Shown one piece after another: positions 1 to 8,677 of a DNA stretch of 64,000 nucleotides. The translations under genes and the position numbers were made by a program. The stretch is taken from NCBI GenBank assembly GCA_963422465.1, contig OY730175.1:372001-436000 (forward strand), given 5' to 3'. Below the pieces are notes generated by a model, which had not been told where the DNA came from, ran no database searches, and saw nothing but the letters and a program-made list of their open reading frames with translations. Position 1 is the stretch's first letter; the number at the start of each line of letters is the position of its first letter. Source of the stretch: Lichina pygmaea (lineage: Eukaryota > Ascomycota > Lichinomycetes > Lichinales > Lichinaceae).

Positions 1-427
1 GTTAGTAATGCGACTTCGGTATCGCGAAGAAATGTTGGCGACCAGCAGCATGTAGGGGCGTACACAGACTCGTGCCGTTACACTGTACCGCGGGTACGAG
101 TACGATACGTAGCGGTCGTCGATCCGCCTCCGCTCCCAATTATCCGACCTCATGGTACTACGTACATACGTACGGAGTACGGAGTACAGATGTACATCCT
201 GTCGACCACTATACCGCACGCACCAGGCAGGACGAGCCTCTAAGAGGTTCCTTCAAGCCGCAAACATACGTATGTACGGGAGTACAGTTTCCGGACAAGC
301 TCGAGGAAGGTGGCGCACAGAGGTCACTTGCAAGCTTTTTTCCTTTGTATCACAACTCTGATGAAAACCAACAGGGAGGTACGTCGCTGCTGGAGCTACT
401 CCCGTACAAGGCAATGGCCTGCTAGAA
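1..427. other. Intergenic, no gene recognised
   Basis: No reading frame here resembles a known family. The stretch is rich in GTAC/TACGTA words (for example around 150-190 and 262-290), a feature shared with other non-coding parts of the window. Confidence 0.5.
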
Positions 428-435
428 GATGATTA

Positions 436-884
436 CGGACAATTACTCCGATACCCCCCTCTATGCATGTATCTTACTTCGGTGCCCCCCTCTAACTTCC
501 ATGCCCCCTTCGCTTAGTACAAATACTTCAGTACTACTAAACTTTTGGGGCATCAGCCCACCGACAACCCAACTCCACACCACTTACAAAATCCCCACAA
601 CACCGAAAATACCATATATGACATTGAAAAAAAGATTTGGCTTCACAGACCTAGAGCTAGGCATTGGATGCGACTAGAAAAAAAATGCGACTGAAGAATG
701 TACGCTGTGTGATGCTATCAGGACTTATGAAGCTCACACCTTGCTTGACTTGAAGAGATACCTAGCTTTATGGGGTGTGGCTCGCCAAAGTGCATGTACT
801 GATTTATGCGGGGGGCATCGAAGTAGGAGGGGGGCACCGAAGTAATCTACGTGCATAGAGGGGGGTACCAGAGTAATTGTCCGG
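436..884. mobile_element. Non-autonomous DNA element (MITE), hAT-like by its 8-bp target duplication
   Basis: The two ends form an inverted repeat of about 75 bp, with termini reading CGGACAATTACTC and its complement and inner parts rich in CCCCCCTC. The element is flanked by the direct repeat GATGATTA (428-435 and 885-892), an 8-bp target-site duplication. No transposase is encoded in its 449 bp. An 8-bp duplication is typical of hAT elements, but the terminal bases are not the classical CAGGG type, so the family call is an inference. Its right duplication overlaps the left duplication of the next element. Confidence 0.7.
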
Positions 885-898
885 GATGATTATCATTG

Positions 899-1401
899 CG
901 GGCAATCCCACCCCACTTATGCAATAAGTTCCCCAAAAATACCCCCCTTCCCAGGACATACCCCCCCCCGACCGCCACACCCTTGCGCCACTTGCGCCAT
1001 CGTGGGAAGGTTTGAGCTGTGTACCTCAAATTTGCCTTGCCATCACACTGCATGCTAAGTATCTATTGAGATTCAAGCAGTACGTACTGATGTATCCTTG
1101 TACCTAACACGGGAGAGTGGGGAAGTACGTATCTTTCATTATGTAATGCCCCAATGCACCGCCCCTTGTACCCTTGTACCCTTGTACCCTTGTACAGCAG
1201 TGGTAGGTTGGTGGGGGGTAGCTAACGTGAGTACTTATTCTACAGTGTAAAGACAGGGCAAACTTCAGGTACATGGCTTGGAGTGGCGCAGGTGGCGCAA
1301 GGGTCACGTACGGTGTGGCGGTCGGGGGGGGTATGTCCTGGGAAGGGGGGTATTTTTGGGGAACTTATTGCATAAGTGGGGTATGCCCCAGGGATTGCCC
1401 G
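899..1401. mobile_element. Non-autonomous MULE-like element with long inverted repeats and 9-bp target duplication
   Basis: The ends at about 899-1055 and 1240-1401 are inverted copies of one another. They start CGGGCAATCCC, share a long block around CTTATGCAATAAGTTCCCC, and drift apart towards the centre. The direct repeat TTATCATTG flanks the unit at 890-898 and 1402-1410. Long terminal inverted repeats plus a 9-bp duplication are the hallmark of Mutator-like elements. Only about 190 bp lies between the arms and no transposase is encoded, so it would need an enzyme supplied in trans. A (CCTTGTAC)n-type short tandem repeat lies at about 1167-1195. Confidence 0.75.
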
Positions 1402-1410
1402 TTATCATTG

Positions 1411-2191
1411 ACGCCCTATCGGACCCGAGGACCATATGGCCCCCTCTTCAGCTGACTAACTGCTGACTAAGCCAGCCTCAGCCCTGCGGCCGCAACAGTC
1501 GCCACGATCGCTTACTCCTGAATCCCTCATCGTTGTCCCAACGATGGCACTAAAACATCAAATGTCAGGACCACCAAAATGCTACCTTGGTCAAGTGCCA
1601 AGAGTGAAGAAGTTGGAAGCCCAGCTCACAACAGCAGTTCACTGGCTGATAGTCTCTTCAAGGTGATGTGAGCGTCGGTTTCCGTGTGGTCAGGCTTGCA
1701 GTTACTAATCATGATATACTTTCAGGAGACCCATCCAACAGTAGACCAGACTCAGCGGAATATCTCATAGTGCAAAGTGCACAAATCTCATCTGTTGTGA
1801 CATCTTCCCTTTGTTCATGACAAAAGTGAAATTCTGGGGAAGCAACACTGAAGAATACTCTACTTATCTGTGGCAAGAGCAACTTGCCAGGATCTCTGGT
1901 GAAACCAAATAGACATAGTCGAGTTATGTTCTAAGTACAATAAGGTCTCTGCACAAGTTAATAAAGACTACGTGGGATCTAAGAACTGAGCACGAGAACT
2001 CCCCGGTTATTCTTGGTGGGATCGCTACACAGTTCGTCAAGTCCAATCACCACGACAATTATCCACTATCCACTACTAGCAATGCTAATTTGTGGACACC
2101 AGACTCGGCTTTATCGACACAAATCAAGTGCTTGACTATATGTCTCAGCTATTCCCGAGTGTTTTGGCAAGCCCGCCAGTCATCTACCATC
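1411..2191. other. Intergenic, no gene recognised
   Basis: No coding frame is supported. The words around 1455-1500 (CTGACTAAGCC then CAGCCCTG then GACCGCAACA-like) recur in similar form at about 31822-31868, so a short dispersed repeat is present at both places. Confidence 0.4.
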
Positions 2192-2520
2192 ATGGACGAA
2201 AGTCCCACTGGGCAGAACACCGTCAGCGAAGAAACCGCCACTATCAAACCAGAGGTGGTCTCTGAAATTCAAAGTAAGCACTGTTGATGTCACTGTCAGT
2301 TGTGATTGTGACGTAGTTTCAGTTGGGCGAGGTCTCTGACAGCAGTGAACTACAGTTTTTCTGCCTCAGATCAATATTCCATCTGTCGCCACATAGTCAC
2401 CAAGTTGAAAACATCCCTCAACGATACCTTGAGCTCGATGACAGATCCCATTCACCAATGCTGAAGACTGTCGGCGAAAATATCGAGAAGTACCCAAAGG
2501 TGTGGGACCCGAAATGATTT
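2192..2520 (+). pseudogene. Decayed gene fragment, family not recognised
   Basis: An ATG at 2192 opens a 27-codon stretch with protein-like composition (starting MDESPTGQ, ending PEVVSEIQ). It runs into an intron-like GTAAGC...TTTCAG segment at 2274-2322. Beyond it, helical protein-like words (HIVTKLKTSLNDTL, SSMTDPIHQ) follow at about 2385-2460, but stops and frame changes prevent a continuous product. It may be the remains of a fungal gene or only chance. No family was recognised. It lies on the side of APN2 where the MAT genes are normally found. Confidence 0.25.
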
Positions 2521-3772
2521 TGAGTTGGTGGAAACGCGACAACAATACTTTACGACCAACTTGCCAAGGAGTCCGTCTATTCCATAGAGATCTGTCGTGG
2601 CACGTAGTGTGCAGCTGACAGTACGACAACTATGGTCAATCCAACCTCAAATAGTTAACACACCCGATCGTGCATTCTCCGTCGACACAATAACGATGAA
2701 GCCAATTCCGAAGAATATATCAAAGGCACATTGTGAATTACCACCGTCTCCGTCTCGTACCAATCCACCGAGCAAAGCAAGTCTACACCAGCTTCCCTCC
2801 CTGATTCCTCTTTCATAAAAACGCAGTCTTCAAAGACCCCATGCACCATAGACGCCAACTCTCCCACAATCTTCGTATTCGCATCTCATCTACGTACCGT
2901 AGAGGCAAACTCCACCACGTTGCATCTTCTCTGGACAAGCCCTTGATGCCACGCCGTCGACCTCTTTGTCTACGAATTCCTTCATTCATCTTTCTCTGGC
3001 ATCCTGCGGTTGAGTTGAGTGATCGACGGTAGCGGTGCGGAGGTTGTAGATAGGACGGTACAGTGCGCAGAGTATGGAGATGAGAAATGATGCGCACGAG
3101 ATTCCCTTTGGAGAGGGGCGGGGGGGGGGGGGCGGGGGGGGGGGAACCCGTGTGGGGGAAGAAAGGGGTACGGAGGAGAAGGAGCAGTGGGAGGTTCCAT
3201 TACCCGCGCCTGTCGAACTCGTCTCGCAAGGGTGGCTTGTGATACAAGGGCATATTTGAGCGTGTCCAGCGAGCTCAGCGAGCTCAGCGTGCTCAGTGCC
3301 TAGTCTGCTTGCTTGAATACAAGTTCGACGTGTCCGACGACGCCGGAGGCTGGTTCAAGGCCACAGGGTACCTGTATCAATCTCGTTGGGATTTTCGCCA
3401 TCGAAGCCCTGGCCGCGGAGCCTCGACGAGCACCGAGAGTTGAGACAAGACATCTACGCGACGAGGCACGAGGTCGCAGGGGCACTAGGAGTGCGCACGG
3501 CACCGGGAAAAAGGTCACAAAGAGAAGATTGGGGTAGCACTGGTGATTGTGGGAGCACCATGCGCAAGCGCAGCATACGTAGCCAGGGCTGTTCCGCTCG
3601 CATCGAGCAGCTAGGGCCACAGAGCAGCGCAATACCAGGTACAATCGAACGTCCTTTTCAAGAAATCTGCTACCATACATTCCGCACTGGTATCTCCGTT
3701 CTGTCCTGCACGGCGGCGTTAATCTTTCCGTTTACCAACCTTCCATATCTCTCATCCTTGTCATCCTCCTCC
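2521..3772. other. Intergenic, with poly-G tract and scattered protein-like words
   Basis: A G-rich run lies at about 3116-3144. A short direct repeat AGCGAGCTC/AGCGTGCTC is at 3268-3296. On the plus strand, fragments such as SDDAGGWFKATGYLYQ (about 3330-3380) and RELRQDIYATRHEVAGAL (about 3437-3490) look protein-like but lie in different frames, and no GT-AG intron joins them cleanly. I could not assemble a gene. Confidence 0.35.
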
Positions 3773-4567
3773 TCATCGGTTGTTAAGGGGAGATCGTCCG
3801 TTCCCAGGAAATTCTCGAGATTGGGCTTTTGGCCTATTCTTCGGCCCAGCATTCGAATCGCACTCCCCCGCAACCATTTCTTCGGTGAGCCCCATGCTCT
3901 CCCCCTCGCGAACAGAAAGAGATCGTTCTTCCGCCCACCGCACTCGCCCCTCCGCCAACGGAATATATTCATCAGAAACGTGAAATATGGGTACGGAGGT
4001 TGAGGTCTGTTGTCGTTTCGGAAGCCCAGAGGCCGGTCTGATACCTCTGACCAGGGAAGCGGGTCTCGACGTCGCTTGCAAAGGAATGGCTTTGTCCAAG
4101 ACAACGACTTTGAGATCTGTCGAACTATTGTCGGCGGGGACAATCGAAATCTGCGCTTGGTCCAGAGCCCGCCCAACTTTCGAGAATGATGAGCTCATGG
4201 CGCATGTGAAGCATCTGCCCCTCGATGGCCTCCAGAGTTTTTGGTACTCCGGATAAGCCAGAGTCTTATCGTCTCGAGCCTGGTTAAGATGCCCAAGCTC
4301 TGATTGGCGATACTTGAGATGGAATTCCACTAGCGCCATCCGCGCAATGATGCGTGCTCTCGCCCGGATGAAGTCCTCCGCCTCGAATGTGGCCGGATCT
4401 GCTCCGGTCTTCCAATGCTTGACGTGCTTCAAGACCACCGACTCGGCCGAAGAGCCGAATACCTCTCGTTCCCGCTTCCTGTGTTCCTTCATACAGTTCC
4501 AAAGACTCTCTTGAAGAGCGGGCACCTGAGAGCGGACCTTTTCGGACAGTGAATCCTGAACATCCAT
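3773..4567 (-). CDS. Hypothetical protein, possibly frameshifted, next to APN2
   Basis: This is an open frame of 264 codons on the minus strand. The first 110 residues look like a genuine helical protein (QESLWNCMKEHRKRERE, then RARARIIARMALVEF, then DDKTLAYPEYQK). The open frame also extends upstream of the ATG for about 19 codons (ending CRAPKAYDL), which suggests an upstream exon. Near 4238 the open frame turns into unlikely protein (LWRPSRGRCF). The +1 frame there reads a convincing helix (TLEAIEGQMLHMRHELIILES), and the original frame looks protein-like again from about 4170 (DQAQISIVPADN). The gene may therefore carry two compensating indels, or an intron I have not resolved. No alpha-box, HMG-box or other MAT motif was seen. 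I do not recognise the family. Confidence 0.45.
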   Translation of the reverse strand: MDVQDSLSEKVRSQVPALQESLWNCMKEHRKREREVFGSSAESVVLKHVKHWKTGADPATFEAEDFIRARARIIARMALVEFHLKYRQSELGHLNQARDDKTLAYPEYQKLWRPSRGRCFTCAMSSSFSKVGRALDQAQISIVPADNSSTDLKVVVLDKAIPLQATSRPASLVRGIRPASGLPKRQQTSTSVPIFHVSDEYIPLAEGRVRWAEERSLSVREGESMGLTEEMVAGECDSNAGPKNRPKAQSREFPGNGRSPLNNR

Positions 4568-5252
4568 AAGGTCGTACGCTTTTGGAGCTCGACATCCCTT
4601 GGGAAGGGATAACCGCCATTGTGAGTCGACTCAGCAGGAGTCAATTGGGAACCAGATGGGATCGACCTGGAACGTCGGGCACTCACTGAATGGTGACGGG
4701 CGTGACGGGCGTGATGGGCACGATGGGATCGTCCGGGAATGCTAAGCAGTCGCCCGGGATATAGATTATGAAAGATTGTATCGATTATGCGAAGACGAAG
4801 AGGAAGATGTGCAGTTGCTCCTCGTCGAGTACGTCCGTAGATGACGTTGAATGGAGAGCTGATGTTTGATGTAATACGTAAAGGGGTCAACCCCCTTTTC
4901 GTCTTAGGACTTGTGATATCTATATACGCTGACTCAGCGTTCGAGTGGTCACCGCTCCGCTACGGTCCTCTGTACGTAGGTACTGAGGATATGTAAACAT
5001 TCCCACGACTCCGTCAACAGAGTACCAGCTCTTTGATCAGACTTTGAAAGTGAACCAGCAACATGACTTTCACATCACGAGACGAGCCAACAGCTATGTG
5101 GGGCGACGCTACTTGATGCAATCGCAGAAAGATGATGGCGGCTCTGATACGGAGCAATAAAAGCATCCTGTCATGCCCGTGAGGGGAAAAAGCCTGCCGG
5201 TAGATCTACCTAATGGTGCGCTCACAGAATGCAGACGCCCCTCCAAAGCCAA
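4568..5252. other. Intergenic between hypothetical gene and APN2 3' end
   Basis: No gene is supported. A palindromic TGACTCA site (4930-4936, within GCTGACTCAGC) matches the Gcn4/CPC1 binding word. The 3' ends of APN2 and of any gene reading leftwards would share this space. Confidence 0.35.
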
Positions 5253-7722
5253 TCATGACGTAGCGCCAGCATTCCAGTCGCTGCTCCAGATAAATGTCTG
5301 ACAGCGCCACTCCGTGCCGCGTTCTTTGTTCCCAGATGGACCAAGGGGTCTACACGTATCGCCGGAAACGGACGAAACGGGTTAGCTGGTCCGGATCTTC
5401 TTGGATTCGGCTAGACGTGTTGGAAGAAAATAACAGAGGGGAAGGAGGGCAGGTCGGGGAAGGGGGATTTGGATTAGGTTAGGAATGTGACGTCAGGCGA
5501 AGGGAGCCGGCAATGCAGTATATTTCAGGAGTATGCGGAGAGTGTTTAAGAGACGGGGGGTCGTCTCACCGAGAACACATCCAGAACGGTCTCCCGCAAT
5601 TGATACCTGCTTTTTTGGTCACCATCGTCAGGCAGGCTTCGTCGTGACCTTCGCATCTCGGCGGAGGCTTCTTGGTGAACAGCTTCAACCACGTCTTTTT
5701 GGATACGGCCGGGTCGATGACGGGTTCGTCTGGTGGATCGTTCTGGCTGGGCGTGCCATCGCCACTTGCAGACAGCTCGTTCCCACGAATCGGTGGTTTC
5801 TCCGGAGATTCCGTGCAGAGCTTCTTGCGTGTTGAGTTCTTTGACGGGACTGCCGACGAAGCCGTTTGCGTCCCTTGTGAGACCGCCGTCCGAGGATCGC
5901 CTCGGAATTCAGCTGTCGCTGCTGTGGTCGTGTCTTGGGTCGTCTGGCGACTCGATTCGTCGGGGCTTTTCCGCGAAAAGAATCCTTTGAGGCTCTTCTG
6001 CCCCTTTGTGTCGTTGGCGGGTGTCGTGGCAGTGCCGGACTTGCTCCGTTTTGCGGGACGACTGTTGTACATATCGTCGATGCCTCGTTTGCTGCCTGTT
6101 GCATCGACCGTTTTCGCAGCTGTCTCTGGCACGGATGCTGTCTCGGCGTCTTCAAACGACTGGCTCCCGGATAGGGTAGACGGTGCATTCTCTGGGAGAC
6201 GCCCTGAGGCGGGTTTCTGGGCGGACTCGTCACCTTGCTGACGTGGCACGCTGCCAGCCGCGAGATCATTTTCCGCGTGCTGCGAAACAGCAGCCGATCC
6301 GTTACTCGAGACCGACGGTAGAGACGGCTTCTTTGTAAACATGTCTCGTATATTCCTGCGTCGATTGAACTCGGGGATCAGCTTGCCCGAGAGAGCAGGT
6401 ACATCCTTTGTCGAATATTCTCGCAACCGCTTGCCGTCCCGAAACGTATTGGGCGGATTAATAACGTCTCTGATGTCGACTTCGCCGTCGCCCCACCGTA
6501 CCCTATCCTTGATGATCGCGTAGACCGGACAGTGATCGGAGCCCTGCTAACGTCAACGAGAGCTCTGAACATCGGCAGGCACCATACCAGTAGGCCTTCC
6601 TGGATGTTTGCATCGCAAAACCAGTCTTTCATGTCGGCGCTGCAAAGCACATAGTCGATCCTCGACCCATAGTTCCCCGGTCGAGCATTGATCTTTTGTT
6701 CCCAACATGTGTACATTCCTTTCCGCCCAGGATGAAAGCCCCTACAGATGTCCCAGAGTACCGGTGCGTCCCGACCGTTGTCCCTCTCCCCGAAGACCTT
6801 GCCGTCGATGAGTAGCTGGTTGAACAACCGCCTCGCTGGCGTGGAGACATATTCGAAGCCCGTTAGTGCGTGCTTTCGCATATGCTCCTCGGCGTTCGCG
6901 GTGTCGATTACGTCTCGAGAGATATTGATGTCGCCTGTCAGAATGACTCGCTTCCCACAGGCGACCAGATTTCGCACGCGTGCGTCGAGCGCATTGAGAA
7001 ACCCGACGCGAAAATCATCCCGGGTCTCATCTCGATTGGCCGGACAGTACACGCCTATCAAGACGAAGGCAGGAAACTCGAGAAGCAGACATCGACCTTC
7101 GGAATCAAGCGCCGCAGCTTCGCCTGACGCCTGGGCCAGTTGAGCTGGTGTAGGGTAACCGCCGATGCTTTGATCCGACGGAAGGTCCCTGTAGCTCGAA
7201 GACGAGTTAGGAGGCTGTAGAATGCCCGTGACCCCTTCCTCCGCTCGAACGGGCGCACAGACAGATTGTCTGGTGTAGACGGCGACCCCGGAATAGCCTG
7301 TCGCAACGATTCAACGATATGCGCGCATCAGGGTCGATCAGAGACGGACCTTTCTTGTACGTCGGCAGGCTGAAATAGCAGTCCCAGCCTTTGACAAGGA
7401 CCATGTCGTCCCTTAGATCTTTTCGCTGGATCTTCGTCTCTTGCATGACGACGATATCTGCTTCGAGAGTATCGAACATTGCCTGCCAAATGTCAGACAT
7501 GCGTGAGGGTAGGGTCGAAGGGCACCAACCTCGAAGGTCTTGTGCTCCCGCCATGGCTGATATCCAAATGGGTTTCTGACGTTGTCGAGCGTCAGTGTCG
7601 ATTTCTGCGTAGCATTGCTCTCTCCAATTTACCGTATGCCATTGACTGGATCGGTGGTTAGCTTTGTGACTTGTGATGAACTTTCAGAACGTACCGTTCC
7701 AGGTGGTTATCCGCAGCACCAT
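5253..7722 (-). CDS. APN2: DNA-(apurinic or apyrimidinic site) endonuclease 2
   Basis: The gene has seven exons: 7722-7695, 7645-7633, 7575-7530, 7482-7350, 7297-6588, 6543-5570 and 5349-5253. They sum to 2001 nt, 666 residues, with all phases closing. The start MVLRITTWNVNGIRNPFGYQPW is the family N-terminus and is only reached by splicing in a 13-nt exon. The exonuclease-endonuclease-phosphatase domain fills residues 1-330: QETK metal site about residue 44, GDINI and the terminal GSDHCPV catalytic His/Asp at 311-317. A PCNA-binding box QKSLKGFF lies near 492-499, and a GRF zinc finger (CEGH...C...WMCSR...EWRC) near 602-655. The enzyme cuts abasic sites in nuclear base-excision repair. It is divergent from COX13 across 245 bp. 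APN2 is a standard marker of the MAT locus border. Confidence 0.95.
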
Positions 7723-7967
7723 TTTCGCGGCCTGATTATATCTGTATCAGGCAACCGTGTCAAATTGTTTAGATGCAGTCTCCATAGAGCTCCGACCCTC
7801 TTGCAGCCCCTTCCCAGCTGCATCACTCAAGTGAATCAAGAGCTGTCGTTGCTGGTTCACGATGTAAATCACATGACTCTGCTGACTCATCTCCCCGCTA
7901 AGATACCGTAGCACTTCGTCCTCAGTCTCTCAACGGCATCCGCGATTGAAATCTCCAACCGTCAAAA
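7723..7967. promoter_or_regulatory. Shared bidirectional promoter of APN2 and COX13
   Basis: The 245 bp between two divergent start codons must hold both promoters. It contains TGACTCA at 7883-7889, the Gcn4/CPC1 consensus, next to a related ATGACTCT. No clear TATA box was seen. Co-regulation of the two genes is an inference. Confidence 0.6.
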
Positions 7968-8677
7968 ATGATACGATACAGCCAACTCCTCCGTGGTCCG
8001 CAGCAGTCCCTCGGCCGTCTCCGTCCCACTTCATGGAGACGAAACGTCCAACGGCGCTTGGAGAGCACCGAAGCTTCAAAGGAGCCTGTGAATCGCTTCG
8101 TTAGGGACCGAGAAGCTGTTCAAGCGCATGCTGCTAAGACTGCCGGTGAGCATACTTGGCTCCCGGGGGAGACGTGATAGCGCGATATGGGCTGACCTTT
8201 TTTTGCAGAACTGTGGCGCAAGCTGATGTATTAGTACGTTGTTCACCGAGCCGGACCTGACCATCCAACCGCCGGACCCATGGGTGGCAATCGGTCTTCG
8301 ATGCTGATGGATCGAAGTGTCATTCCGCCGTCCCTTATTCTTGGCGGCCTCAACGCCTGGATCCTCTGGAAGGAGCACTGGGAGCACTGGGAGACGCTGC
8401 CGCCACTCGAAGAGCGTGTCCAGTATCCTTGGATGAATATCCGAAACAAGCCGTTCCCGTGGGGTGATGGCGACAAAGTGAGTGCTCCTGTTGCCCAATC
8501 ACTTCTCGGTCGACGCTAACCTCTGGTGGCTGAACCAGACCCTTTTGTAAGTCTTTCTTCCTGGGAACCCCACGATTCTCGACGTGTTAGAGATGCAGGT
8601 ACGATTTCGACGCTGATGCTGACCAATATGTGTTGTCCAGCTGGAACGACAAAGTCAACTATCATCGCAAGGACTGA
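7968..8677 (+). CDS. COX13: Cytochrome c oxidase subunit 6a (VIa), mitochondrial
   Basis: The gene has five exons: 7968-8145, 8209-8233, 8318-8477, 8539-8546 and 8641-8677. They total 408 nt, 135 residues. The fourth exon is only 8 nt (ACCCTTTT) and supplies the TLF of the conserved C-terminal GDKTLFWNDKVNYH motif; without it the frame is lost. The N-terminus is Arg-rich and lacks acidic residues, as in a mitochondrial presequence. A single membrane helix follows (about IPPSLILGGLNAWILW), then the family signature EHWEHW and PPLEER...YPWMNIR...FPWGDG. The protein is a small regulatory subunit of respiratory complex IV in the inner membrane. Its place beside APN2 is the standard arrangement near MAT in Sordariomycetes. 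Confidence 0.95.
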
